Shown here: piece after piece, positions 37,001-45,784 of the stretch
Position numbering within the stretch: position 1 is the stretch's first letter
Layout: every line of letters starts with the position of its first letter
From: Legionella rowbothamii
GTDB lineage: Bacteria; Pseudomonadota; Gammaproteobacteria; Legionellales; Legionellaceae
Direction of reading: 5' to 3'
Assembly (NCBI RefSeq): GCF_900639985.1
Contig: NZ_CAAAIM010000002.1
Location: 62,001-126,000, forward strand
Length of the DNA stretch: 64,000 nt
Position numbers and translations under genes: made by a program
Notes under the pieces: model-generated
Told to the model about the DNA's origin: nothing
The model's database searches: none
Seen by the model: the letters and a program-made list of their open reading frames with translations, nothing else

Positions 37001-40000
37001 TATAGGTCTTACTGGGTAAGGGCGCGATGTTGTGATGCGCTTGCATAGTCGTCTCGGGAAATTGCGCCATAATGTATTGGCCAATTTCCAGAATGCTGCT
37101 GTGAGTGTAGAAAACTGCAGGGGTAAATTCAGCCTTATAGTGCTCAGCAATGCGTTTGGCTAATTCAATAAAGTGTACCGAATCCATGCCATATTCACCC
37201 AGACTTTTTTCTGCCACTAGGCGTTGGGGTGCAATGCTTAATAGCTGTGAGACCTGTCGTATTAAAAAAGCACTTACTTTCTCATTTGAGGTTTCTGAAG
37301 AAAGGACTGCCTGAGGTTGTAGCGGTACAGGGAAGTGTTCCGCATCGTTATACCAATAACGTTCTTTAGCAAAAGGATAGGTAGGTAATGCGATTTTTTG
37401 CCGTGCTTCATGCGCATGCACTTGCTGCCAATCGAGAGCATAGCCGTCAACGTAAAATTTGGCTAAGGCGAGTAAGTTGTCTTCATACTGTTGTCCTGAG
37501 GCTAATTGCTGCATCAGTAGGGGGATTAAGGTATTGCCGATTACTTCTTGCCCTGTTTTCGATTTGCCCTGCAATTGCATGAATAAATGAGTGGGCAGAG
37601 TTGGTGCATCTACTTGTTGAAGCAATAGGATGGCTTCGTTAACCGAGCTAGCCACTAAAGCGCAGCGGTAATCAAAATGGCTTCTACCGGCATTTAAGGT
37701 ATAGCTAATCTGCTGCAGATTGACTGCAGGATTGCGTTCTAACCAGTGGCAGAGGTCGCTGGCACGTTGTTTTAAGGCTGCTTTTGTTTTTGCAGACAGG
37801 GTTAACAAATAGTGTGATTTGGCTTTGGATGCAGATGGGGCTTGGCTGGGTGCTTCAGCAAGAATTAAATGAGCATTGGCACCCCCGGCACCAAAAGAGC
37901 TAATCCCTGCGATGCGCGGCCCTTGTGATGAAGCAGGCCACTCGCTTAAACTTTGCTGTACGGTAAATGGGGTGCTTGACCAGTCAATATTACTATTTAA
38001 GGTTTCCGATAAAATTGAAGGCACTAGACGTTGATGCTGTAATTGCAGTACCACTTTAGCAAGCGCGGCAATACCTGCAGCTGCTTCGCAGTGACCTATG
38101 TTCGCCTTTACCGAGCCAAGAGCATATTTGCTGTCCTCATCGTGTTTAAAGACTTTATTTAATCCTGCAATTTCAATGGGATCACCTAAGGAGGTTCCAG
38201 TACCATGTGCTTCCACATAGCTAACCATAGAGGGGTGAATATTGGCTTGCTGATAGGTTGCTGCAATCAATTCTGCCTGGGCATTTGGATTAGGCACGGT
38301 GTAGCCATTGGTTTTGCCACCATGATTAAGTTGGCTGCCTTTAATTACTGCATAAATGGCATCACCATCTTCCAGGGCCAGGGATAGCGGCTTTAATAAA
38401 ACAGCTCCCACGGCCTCACCCGGAACATAACCATCACCACCTTCACCAAAGCTACGGCAATGCCCATCACTGGCTAAAAATTTTCCATGACTTAATAATA
38501 AATATTTGTTGGGATGTAGGGATAGATTTACTCCACCAGCAAGAGCTAATTGGCACTCGCCTTCGCGTAGGCTTTGGCAGGCTAAATGAATGGCGGTAAG
38601 CGATGAGGAGCACATGGTATCTAAGGCGATGCTGGGACCATGAAAATCAAAGAAGTAGGAGACGCGATTGGCAATTGAGGCGAATACCGAATTTGTGGGC
38701 ACAAATTGCGGTGTTTCTTGATATTCAGTGGCGAATAATTGATATTCCCCATACATGACGCCCACATAGACGCCCACGTTCCTCCCAGCCAATTGCTCGC
38801 GCGCATAGCCTGCATCCTCGATGGTTTTCCAGGCTGTTTCTAAGAACAGGCGCTCTTGGGGATCCATGAGTGCTGCTTCGCGAGGCGAAATATTAAAAAA
38901 TAAAGGATCGAATTTATCGACATCACTTAAAAAACCACCCCATTTACTGTAGGTCTTAGCCTGCGTGTCTTTATCCGCATCAAAATAATTCAATAAATCC
39001 CAGCGTTCGCTGGGAATTTCCGTAATGCAATCTTTTCCTGTTTGTAAATTCTCCCAGAACTCTGCCAAGTTCTGTGCTTGGGGAAAACGGCCGCTTATGC
39101 CAATAATGGCAATATCATCTTTGCCAATCGAGGAGGCTGCTTTTTTGCTGCTCGCAAGCTGCAGGCGTTTCGTAGATATTGCTAAAGAAGAGGTTGGTGT
39201 CTTCTCTGGGGTTAGGGGGCTTGTTGTATTAAGGCGCTGTGCTAATTGTTGTGCATGATGCTTAACAAAATAATCGGTTAAGGCGGCTAGGTTTTGGTAT
39301 TCAAAGAATAAGGTTTTCGGTAGGGCGCTAAATTCGCGCTCTAAGCGTTGATTCAATTGAATAATCATCAAGGAATCAATCCCATAATGTTCAAAAGCCA
39401 AGTCTTTATCTAATTGCTCTGGGGTTAGTTTTAAGGTTTCTGCAATTAAGGTTTTTAATAAAACTGCGGCCTGTGTATGCAGCTCTGGGCTGGTAATGGC
39501 CGTGGGCTTCGCGTTCGCTTTTGCGATGTGGGCATGACTTTCTAATGCTTGTCTTAATTGGTGTTGATATCCAGGTAATACGATGCATTGGGTATCTGCA
39601 TGCTCTAAGGCATGCACAAAGGCGGCTAAACCTTGCATAGTGCTAAGGCTGATTATTCCCAAACTGCGTTGCAATTCCTGCAGGTATTCGGGAGCGAGGG
39701 TCATCCCACCTTCCTCCCAGAAGGGCCAATTGATGGTCAGCGTAAGTCCAGAACAATGTCCGTGGCTTCTTTGCTGCTCGCGTTCATGGGCAAATTCATC
39801 AAGGAAGCAATTTGCATAGGCATAATCACTTTGCCCCGCATTACCAAAGATGGAGGCGACGGAGGAAAATACGGCAAAAAAGTCTAAAGGCTCTTTGCTG
39901 GTGGCCGCATGCAAATAGCATACGCCTTGTACTTTGGGCGCTAGAACCGCAGCCATTTCTTCCGTGGTTTTTTGACTAATAAAGCCATCCTGTGTGATGC

Positions 40001-43000
40001 CGGCGGCATGAATAATGCCATTAAGGGTGCCAAAATGCTGCTTTGCTTGGCGAATCAGTGCTTGTGCCTCATCAGCACGTGAGACATCTGCTTGCACATA
40101 GAGTACGGAGGCACCCTGTTGTTCTAATTCGGCAATTTGCTTTAATTGAGCATTTGCTAGGGAGGAGCGCCCACTTAACACTAATTTTGCTTGATGATGG
40201 ATAGCCAAATGTTGCGCTACTAAATGGCCCAGTCCCCCCATACCACCCGTAATTAAATACACACCAGCTTGTTTTATTCGCGTTGTAGGTATTGCCTTTG
40301 CCATAGGCAGGGGCATATAGGAATTGATGTAACGGCGATTTTGCTGATCATAACGTACTTGAATTGCATCTTGCTCCAGCTCCTGGGCAAGCATGTGTAA
40401 ATCATGCATCTCAATGATTCGGCAAGCAATACGGGGTTGCTCCAAATGCAGGCTTTTGGCTAAGCCTGCTAAGGCGCGCGCAAAAATAGAGCCTCCCTTA
40501 CTGATACACAGAATTTGTACCTGATGTTCGGGTTTTAATTTGATTACTTCTGCGACTAAAGAATGCAGCAAATAGTAGGTTTGTGCCAAATGTTTTTGGA
40601 TCATCATGGCGATGGGCAAGTTTGCTTCATCATGTTCTTCCAGGGCCAACAGAATGTATTCAGGTAGGGGCTCTGCATTCCCTTTAATTTTGGATACATG
40701 GTAATTTTCAATAAGTTGCGTGCTGGCCTGTGTAAATTGCATTTGGATGGAATTGATGGTCGCTGGATTACTGCCCAAAATAAGAATGGACTTAGCTGCC
40801 GTAGTTGCAACAGGCGTCAATGGTGCTTCCTGCCATATGGGTTGATAATAGCTTAGCGTAGTTTCGGGTTTTATTGTATCCAGGGCGCAGAGTGTAAAGC
40901 CGGTGATTAACAATAATAAAACTCCCTCGCGGTCGGTGACCTGCAAATCAAAACTGGGGAATTGTTCTTCATGTGCCTCCGAGACTAACTGAGCATAGAC
41001 ATAACAGGTTTCTGGTAAGTTGGCATAAATATCCATTTGTTCGAGCGCAAAAGGCAAATATAAGGTATGGCGATTTTTCAGTAGTGCCTGAGTGCTGTGG
41101 AAGATGCCATCGAATAGGCTGGGGTATAAGCCCAATTCGGCAGTTTTTGCGTTGGGCAATGATAACTTGGCAAGTAAATGAGCCTCATCATGATGCAATG
41201 ATTGTATCACTTGAAACTCAGGGCCATAGACTAAACCGGACTGTTTAAAGTAGGTGTAAATTTCTTCTGTACTTTGTTGTTTTGGTAAAGTGAGTAGCCG
41301 CTGCTGGAGGTCCAAAGAGGAAGCGATGGGCTGTGGTTTTTCTGTCTGATAGTGAATTTGCCCGCTGACGTATTCCTGAGTTTTTTCAGGATTGCTCAGC
41401 ATAAAGGAAATTCCTTCTGCTTCCGGGGTTAAATGTATTTGTAGTGATTGTGCCAAATCAGCTGCTTTAATGGTTTTTTTCCAGAAAATTTGGCTTAAAC
41501 TGGTTACTACTCCTTGATTAATTAAGAGCAGGTCGGCAGCAACGCGTGCCATCTCCAAACAGACTACACCCGGTAGTACCGACTCGTTATGTACTTGGTG
41601 ATCACTTAGGTAAAATTCATTACCGGTAAATTGCTTACTAAATGCGGGTGCGTTTAAAGTAGAAATATTTTCATCAATGAGCGGATGTAAACCAGGGCGT
41701 ACTTTGTTCTTTTTCTCAACCCAATGGCTTTCTTTCGCAAAGGGATAGCTAGGCAGAGAAATCCGCTCTTGGTAGGTGCCATATAGTTGCTGCCAATCAA
41801 TAGGTTTTCCTTGCAAGTACGCATCACGCAGTTCTATTAAGGCGGCGGGGTGTTTGCTTACCGCTAAATTATGGGTGGCATCGGTCTCGGAGAGAATAAA
41901 TTGCAACAGTTCCGTGAGTTCAGCAACATGCTCGACAATGACGGCAAAACGCTTGTCGAAATGCTGTCTCCCTGCATTTAAGGTGTAGCTTAAAGTGGCC
42001 ATACAGGGTAAAGCAGATTGGCGTTGTAACCAGTTGAGTAAATCAGCCATGCGTTGTTGTAAAGCAACGCTGGTCATAGCGGATAAGGTAATCAAATAGG
42101 GCGCTGCAGGCTTGGTGGTGGCATTATTTTTCCTGGGCGGGCTTTCTTCCAAAATCACATGCGCATTCGCGCCGCCAAAACCAAAGGAGCTGATTCCTGC
42201 GCGCCTTGGATTTTGGTTTGGCGTTTTTGGCCAGGGCATGGATTGCTCTAGAATGTAAAAAGGACTGTCTTTAATTTCAATGTAGGGGTTTAATTCCTGC
42301 AAATGCAAGTTGGCGGGCACTAGTTCGTGACGCATGGACAGTAAAATTTTAATGACGCCAGCGACTCCTGCAGCTGATTCCAGATGGCCAATATGGGTTT
42401 TTAGGGAACCTAAACCACAATAGCTTGATGGTAGTTCTGCAAGCTGTTGTTCTTTGGCCAGCTGTTGGAATGCCTTTTTTAACCCATTGATCTCAATAGG
42501 ATCCCCTAGTGGGGTTCCCGTACCGTGGGTTTCGATGTAATTGATGCTGTTAACCGGCACCTGTGCTCGTTGGCAGGCTGCCACAATAACTTCCGCTTGG
42601 GCATTGGGGTTCGGCGCGGTTAAACTGCTGGCATGGCCGCCATGATTAATGGCGGTGCCTTTGATTATCGCGTAAATATGATCGCCATCTGCAAGAGCAT
42701 TGGTGAGTTTTTTCAATAAAAGAGCGCCTACCCCTTCACCGCGTACATAGCCGTTAGCTTGCTTGTCGAAGGTTTTACAGCGCCCATCCTCACTGAGCAT
42801 GCCCGCTTTATGGGCAGAGATAAAGGAGGTTGGGGTCAGAAGTGTATTAACCCCTCCGGCAATGGCTAGTTCACAATCACCTTGAAGAATGGCATTCACT
42901 GCTTGATGAATTGCGACTAACGAACTGGAGCAGGCGGTATCAATGGCCTCACTCGGGCCGCGCAAATTTAAAAAGTATGAGATGCGATTAGCAATCATGC

Positions 43001-45338
43001 TATTCATGGTACCGGTAGTCAGGTAGGCATCCATCACCTCGTTTTGCTGTAATAATTCTGCATAATCATGATTAAATACCCCGACAAATAAGCCGGTCTT
43101 TATGGCAGCAATTGCGCTGCTGGTATAGCCTGCGTCCTCAATAGTTTTCCATACAGTTTGTAAAAACAAACGTTGCTGCGGATCAATTAATTCGGCCTCG
43201 CGTGGGGAGATGTTAAAGAAGCTGGCATCAAATTGATCTACGCTTTCCATAAAACCGCCCCATTGCACGGTAAGATTACGCCAATCCCAGCGGGAAGTCG
43301 GTATTTCACTAATGCAGTCTTTCGCTTGGCATAAATTATCCCATAGGGCATCTACATCCGCAGCCTTAGGGAAGGTACCACTCATCCCAATAATGGCAAT
43401 GTCTGATGATGTATCTGGATTGGGTTGGCGGGTATTTATTGCGGCGACTTCCCCTTGGTTTGCTAAGACATCTGCATAAAACTCTGCCAAAGTTGCGTAT
43501 TCATAGAGGCCTGCGGGGGATAGGTTTAATTGATAGTGTTCATTAAGCAGTGAAACCAATTGAATGATATTAATGGAATTAAAGGCATAGCGGCTTAAAG
43601 GCACATGCAAGTCGATTTGCTCGGAAGGAAGTTGCAACACTTTAGCAACTAAAGCGCTAAAGTGGGTTTTTAAAGCCCCATCATTTTGCTCAACGACGTG
43701 GGGGGGAATGTTATGGGGATGAAGCTTGATTAAGGTTTTTGCGTCAAAGGCTTGCTGGCATTTTCTCCGTTGTAATTTGCCACTATCGGTGCGAGGTATT
43801 GCTCCTTTGGGAGTGAAGAAAACCTCATGAACACCGACGCCATGTTGGCGCATCAGGCTATGATGAATGGCATCTTGAATGGGTTGCCACAAAGCTGAAT
43901 CACTATTTGGCTCCAGCTCTTGCACTACGATAATTTTTTCTTGTCCTGCTATGTTAGTGGAAAATACGATTTGCGGTAAATTTAATTGGAATTGATGGAG
44001 TGTTTCGGCAATAGTGATTTCAAAATCTAAGGGGTAATATTTTTTCCCATAAATTACCATCACTTCTTTTAATCTACCAGTCAGATAAAGTTCATTGGCG
44101 CTAATAAATCCTAAATCACCGGTTTTAAAATAATGGAGTTGGTCGCCGGGAACTTGTGCATTAAAGAGGTCACTTGTTTCTTCTGGGCGACGCCAATATC
44201 CAGGGACCACGGATTTGCCCGATAACCAAATTTCGCCTATTTCTCCTGGAGCAACCTGGCGGCCACTTTCTGGATCTACGGCGATGGCGTGTAATCCACC
44301 TAACAATTTTCCGCTGCTTACGCGCTGTTGTCCATTCGAGGGTTTTTGTCCATAGGTAACGGCAATTGCTCCGCTCACTTCAGACATACCATAGGCGGAG
44401 GAAAAGTGGGTTAAAGAAAAACCACAGGCTTGGAATTTTGCTGCAAAGGTGGTGAGCGTTTTTTGTTGAACAATTTCCCCGCCATTGACGGCGACTTTCC
44501 ACTGTTTTAAATCGAGTTCGGCAAGCTCAGTTTCGCTAATATCCCTAATGCATAAATCATAACCAAAATTAGGCCCACCGCCATGAGAGGCGCGGTATTT
44601 GCTGATAGCTTTGAGCCAGAGCACTGGTTTTTGCACAAAGGCTGAGGGTGCCATGATAATTGCCGGGCTGCCATGATATAAGGGGACTAGTAAGCCACAA
44701 ACCAGTCCATAGACATGTGTGTGGGGGGCCCAATTGAGGGTGACACTTTTATTATTGTAATGCCAGGCTTTGATTGTTTGGCTTAGACTATGTTTTAAAT
44801 TGCCATGGGTAATGATTGCTGCCTTGGGTGCTGAAGTTGAGCCAGAGGTGTATTGTAAATAGGCAATGCTTTCGTCTGTAAGAATGGTGGTTTGATAATT
44901 GGCGGCGGTGTTTAGGTCGAGGGTATCGCTCGCGAGGACAAGGATTTCTTTGGTTACCACCGCATCCAAGGCCTGACGATAGGTTTCGGTGGTCAAGACA
45001 ATGGTGGCCTCTGCATCGTCTGCAATACTATGAAACAAGTCCAGGTGCTTCCGCATGTCCTCCACCTTAGGGCAGGGGACCGGAACGGCTATGGCTCCTG
45101 CATACCAACAACCAATAAGGCTTGCTGTAAATTCGGCGCCGGTGGGGAAGAATAAAATAACGCGATTGCCAGGCTTATTTTGGGTTTGTAAATAGGCGGC
45201 AATTGCTTTTGCGCGTTGGTCTAGCTCGCCATACGAGAGCCATGGTGTTTCATATTGGCCATCTTCTAAATAAAGAAGGGCATTACGGGCAGGAGATTTT
45301 TGTGCTCGATTTTTGAGCACAGTAACAATATTGTGCAT
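31038..45338 (-). CDS. Giant AT-less polyketide synthase (FAAL-ACP + four modules), probable legioliulin synthase
   Basis: The protein has about 4766 residues. Order: FAAL adenylating domain (about 1-535; YTSGSTSAPK, AGAIAVPVPCP), ACP1 (Ser near 588), KS1 (Cys near 803), DH (His near 1248 in DHQVHNESVLPGV), KR1 (TGGMGGLGH, about 1697), ACP2 (GIDSL, about 1988), KS2 (about 2073-, DTMCSSSL), ACP3 (GMDSV, about 2720), KS3 (Cys near 2962), ACP4 (GVDSL, about 3458), KS4 (Cys near 3708), KR2 (TGGLGALGY, about 4380), ACP5 (GMDSI, about 4682) and an acidic docking tail (LEAELKELELAYD). Every KS keeps Cys-His-His and none is followed by an AT. ACP1 reads YAFNSIN in place of the usual GxDS. I chose the ATG at 45338 (GGAA 8 bases upstream) over a TTG at 45389. 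Confidence 0.95.
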   Translation of the reverse strand: MHNIVTVLKNRAQKSPARNALLYLEDGQYETPWLSYGELDQRAKAIAAYLQTQNKPGNRVILFFPTGAEFTASLIGCWYAGAIAVPVPCPKVEDMRKHLDLFHSIADDAEATIVLTTETYRQALDAVVTKEILVLASDTLDLNTAANYQTTILTDESIAYLQYTSGSTSAPKAAIITHGNLKHSLSQTIKAWHYNNKSVTLNWAPHTHVYGLVCGLLVPLYHGSPAIIMAPSAFVQKPVLWLKAISKYRASHGGGPNFGYDLCIRDISETELAELDLKQWKVAVNGGEIVQQKTLTTFAAKFQACGFSLTHFSSAYGMSEVSGAIAVTYGQKPSNGQQRVSSGKLLGGLHAIAVDPESGRQVAPGEIGEIWLSGKSVVPGYWRRPEETSDLFNAQVPGDQLHYFKTGDLGFISANELYLTGRLKEVMVIYGKKYYPLDFEITIAETLHQFQLNLPQIVFSTNIAGQEKIIVVQELEPNSDSALWQPIQDAIHHSLMRQHGVGVHEVFFTPKGAIPRTDSGKLQRRKCQQAFDAKTLIKLHPHNIPPHVVEQNDGALKTHFSALVAKVLQLPSEQIDLHVPLSRYAFNSINIIQLVSLLNEHYQLNLSPAGLYEYATLAEFYADVLANQGEVAAINTRQPNPDTSSDIAIIGMSGTFPKAADVDALWDNLCQAKDCISEIPTSRWDWRNLTVQWGGFMESVDQFDASFFNISPREAELIDPQQRLFLQTVWKTIEDAGYTSSAIAAIKTGLFVGVFNHDYAELLQQNEVMDAYLTTGTMNSMIANRISYFLNLRGPSEAIDTACSSSLVAIHQAVNAILQGDCELAIAGGVNTLLTPTSFISAHKAGMLSEDGRCKTFDKQANGYVRGEGVGALLLKKLTNALADGDHIYAIIKGTAINHGGHASSLTAPNPNAQAEVIVAACQRAQVPVNSINYIETHGTGTPLGDPIEINGLKKAFQQLAKEQQLAELPSSYCGLGSLKTHIGHLESAAGVAGVIKILLSMRHELVPANLHLQELNPYIEIKDSPFYILEQSMPWPKTPNQNPRRAGISSFGFGGANAHVILEESPPRKNNATTKPAAPYLITLSAMTSVALQQRMADLLNWLQRQSALPCMATLSYTLNAGRQHFDKRFAVIVEHVAELTELLQFILSETDATHNLAVSKHPAALIELRDAYLQGKPIDWQQLYGTYQERISLPSYPFAKESHWVEKKNKVRPGLHPLIDENISTLNAPAFSKQFTGNEFYLSDHQVHNESVLPGVVCLEMARVAADLLLINQGVVTSLSQIFWKKTIKAADLAQSLQIHLTPEAEGISFMLSNPEKTQEYVSGQIHYQTEKPQPIASSLDLQQRLLTLPKQQSTEEIYTYFKQSGLVYGPEFQVIQSLHHDEAHLLAKLSLPNAKTAELGLYPSLFDGIFHSTQALLKNRHTLYLPFALEQMDIYANLPETCYVYAQLVSEAHEEQFPSFDLQVTDREGVLLLLITGFTLCALDTIKPETTLSYYQPIWQEAPLTPVATTAAKSILILGSNPATINSIQMQFTQASTQLIENYHVSKIKGNAEPLPEYILLALEEHDEANLPIAMMIQKHLAQTYYLLHSLVAEVIKLKPEHQVQILCISKGGSIFARALAGLAKSLHLEQPRIACRIIEMHDLHMLAQELEQDAIQVRYDQQNRRYINSYMPLPMAKAIPTTRIKQAGVYLITGGMGGLGHLVAQHLAIHHQAKLVLSGRSSLANAQLKQIAELEQQGASVLYVQADVSRADEAQALIRQAKQHFGTLNGIIHAAGITQDGFISQKTTEEMAAVLAPKVQGVCYLHAATSKEPLDFFAVFSSVASIFGNAGQSDYAYANCFLDEFAHEREQQRSHGHCSGLTLTINWPFWEEGGMTLAPEYLQELQRSLGIISLSTMQGLAAFVHALEHADTQCIVLPGYQHQLRQALESHAHIAKANAKPTAITSPELHTQAAVLLKTLIAETLKLTPEQLDKDLAFEHYGIDSLMIIQLNQRLEREFSALPKTLFFEYQNLAALTDYFVKHHAQQLAQRLNTTSPLTPEKTPTSSLAISTKRLQLASSKKAASSIGKDDIAIIGISGRFPQAQNLAEFWENLQTGKDCITEIPSERWDLLNYFDADKDTQAKTYSKWGGFLSDVDKFDPLFFNISPREAALMDPQERLFLETAWKTIEDAGYAREQLAGRNVGVYVGVMYGEYQLFATEYQETPQFVPTNSVFASIANRVSYFFDFHGPSIALDTMCSSSLTAIHLACQSLREGECQLALAGGVNLSLHPNKYLLLSHGKFLASDGHCRSFGEGGDGYVPGEAVGAVLLKPLSLALEDGDAIYAVIKGSQLNHGGKTNGYTVPNPNAQAELIAATYQQANIHPSMVSYVEAHGTGTSLGDPIEIAGLNKVFKHDEDSKYALGSVKANIGHCEAAAGIAALAKVVLQLQHQRLVPSILSETLNSNIDWSSTPFTVQQSLSEWPASSQGPRIAGISSFGAGGANAHLILAEAPSQAPSASKAKSHYLLTLSAKTKAALKQRASDLCHWLERNPAVNLQQISYTLNAGRSHFDYRCALVASSVNEAILLLQQVDAPTLPTHLFMQLQGKSKTGQEVIGNTLIPLLMQQLASGQQYEDNLLALAKFYVDGYALDWQQVHAHEARQKIALPTYPFAKERYWYNDAEHFPVPLQPQAVLSSETSNEKVSAFLIRQVSQLLSIAPQRLVAEKSLGEYGMDSVHFIELAKRIAEHYKAEFTPAVFYTHSSILEIGQYIMAQFPETTMQAHHNIAPLPSKTYTPKVRHIKSDTSPDIAIIGIHGIFPQSEDLTSFWQHLLDGHDLVTEVPLERWDWRTHYGDSTQHPNKSNSKWGGFIKDMDQFDAAFFNLSTREANLMDPQHRLFLESVWKSIEDAGYNPLELSSAKVGVFAGVEFSEYQTLIAKQQKDFHGFIATGNSHSMLANRVSYFFNFQGPSEAVDTACSSSLVAIHRAVQAIRYGECEVAIAGGVSLMLNPDTLIVTSQLGALSADGRCKTFDKSANGYVKGEGVGSILLKPLAQARRDRDHIYAVIKASAVNHGGKAQSLTAPNAKAQSELLINAYTQANISPETISYIETHGTGTALGDPTEIEGLKLAFASLLGQQAKSASIGLGSVKTNIGHLEPASGIAGLMKLILAMTHEQLPGLLHLHELNPFINLADSPFYIAQKPQRWARRQNNAGQEIPLRAGISSFGFGGTNAHMVLEEGRPHQQPIELQQVKPYYLLTLSAKQAPSLQHKIKALKHWLEQQQNPVSLSSLSFTLNVGKAHFLHRCALVVASVEELLAALNSLSNDETPEFCLLNEGQTYSMQGPVLHEVYQATLNALQQGTDTSQYRQKLFILADLYTKHYPIDWSLLYAEEPKQRIASLPAYPFVKQRYWYDLELQPATIVSKTLPLTLNNLTANDLNSWTLSYLKQIFAEKLRTNPELIDANETYEVYGVDSLIGLEITNRLEKDFGTLPKTLLYERNRLKDLTAYFVKKHREQLIALGAHETSAINLEIPAVPIAQETISEPEAPTPSSRDIAIIGLSGTFPMANTMDEFWQNLSSGRDCVGEVPNDRWDYKQHPVLIGGKEQYLPHGGFIPDVDKFDPLFFNISPRDAGLMDPQERLFMQSVWSTLEDAGYTREKLKHRTNNAVGVFAGVTYNFYPLFIAEEWQKGNQVPLDIQSFSIANRISYFLDINGPSFVVDTACSSSLAAIHLACESILRGECAMAIAGGVNLSLHPSKYHFLGSFNFMSEQGRCTSFAEGGTGYVPSEGVGSVLLKPLDAAIADNDTIYGVIKGSSMNHGGKTSGYTVPNPNAQAAVILQALKTANINPRSISYIEAHGTGTSLGDPIEIRGLQEAFETFSQDTQYCAIGSVKSNIGHLESAAGISQLAKVLLQMRHQQLAPSLHAEQLNPFIDFQNSPFYVQRELKDWIPENNMARRAGLSSFGAGGANVHMIVEEYQANTQPMTTNTGPYLFVLSALNEDRLSARVQQMYQYLQNNPHTDVPAWLQNACYTLQVGREAMTARLAIIAATKAELLTTLAHYPQRAPNMWINLQAANSMPPADLATLIQGGRHAELAQHWVAGVKIDWQQLYAQECRQIVSLPTYPFTKRRCWIPTREVEKPAIAPVTPLPVTGPIPVIAAPTSLDAQEWLYATRWENTPLASTKDSKISAGKWLIFSDQELGLLLQEGLGANACIYCFSGEQYSKLSEQVYYINPEQKTDYELLFAAIHQEHAQQLQGIIYLNSRASADPTLALFYLFKALIQHTWPVQLLFSLVSQEAQQVSNSDCVDMWQHPLWSMTRIFAAEQANYQVLLLDLDAKASLRQNAQNLIQELGVLQAHQNHIAYRDQERYSIRFTTESLPANLPAWTPPVAALITGGLGALGYEVADYVVAQGTRFVLLTGATELSAQTIEKNTLLQQLAAKGVQVKYAAVDVADQEKMYQLIQETEKAWQQQIDGVFHLAGVTTDNVPIAEMEESLWRDVLKVKVQGALVLHELFMQVPLSSFVLFSSIAAVPHFGMAGLSAYAVANEFLSGLALYRRSQQLPALSINWVAWSEKGMSHRHNHDAFLDAVGMASLSIKDGRSILDALLRSNPGEITVCKMQWKKFFQVNATAKQLDFFAHFAAEYAPNNHTAVISKLNPEQITTLVLQLFANVLALEQNEIDAEIPFEQYGMDSITGINYTEKLGTHFPDVVSPMDLYRYPTLKQLTEYILQRVQIEILPTPPPLTKEEELNLDQLDYAQLNELLEAELKELELAYD

Positions 45339-45784
45339 AAACAATTTCCATTTGCAAAACGATCCCTTTTGATAGCGCCATGCTACCAATACTGTTAAAT
45401 AAAGTCATCCATGAAATTAGGAAATTTTTTTTTGTTATTATTTAATAGATAGTTAGGTGCAATATTCTCGTATTGTAGCTGGATGCACAAAAAAACTTTC
45501 AATTAGTAGGAATTACTGCGGTTTGAGCCACAGCTAAGCTGGAATATGGGGATCAAGCCACGGTAATTTGCTGTCCTTAGGGGCAATTAGAGGAGTTAGC
45601 TTTAATAGCAGGCTTTTTAAATCAAAAATTCCTATAATAAGTAAAGGCATACGATAAGTTTTTTAGTAAGGGCGAAAGTCCACTAAAAATTTTCACTAAA
45701 TATTGGATTATTTTAATTATTTTGCCTACGCTAAAACAGCAATGCTCACTACTATTTAGGTGTTTTTTATCAAAGGAATTGATA
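45339..45784. promoter_or_regulatory. Divergent control region between the polyketide and cyanophycin operons
   Basis: These 446 AT-rich bases separate two operons transcribed away from each other. A TATAAT at 45633-45638 points toward cphA, but I see no good -35 box at 17 bases. Toward the synthase, TTGCAC and TAATAA 16 bases apart are a weak candidate. Around 45519-45580, CTGCGGTTTGAGCCACAG and GATCAAGCCACGG look like worn copies of the CCGCGG-TCAAG palindrome seen at 4164. A frame open from 45722 runs into cphA, but its first 21 codons are unlikely to be translated. Confidence 0.4.

Noticed and set aside
28900..44400. Many plus-strand open frames of 60-117 codons inside the synthase genes
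   Set aside because: They are antisense shadows of the coding frame, with odd composition and no ribosome sites or recognisable domains.
31038..45338. Assembly artefact from repeated KS units
   Set aside because: The four KS domains differ in sequence and flanks (different linkers, ACPs and reduction domains), and the frame is open throughout.
31038..45389. TTG start at 45389 for the giant synthase
   Set aside because: It has no ribosome site and adds 17 residues unlike FAAL starts; the ATG at 45338 has GGAA upstream and fits the family.
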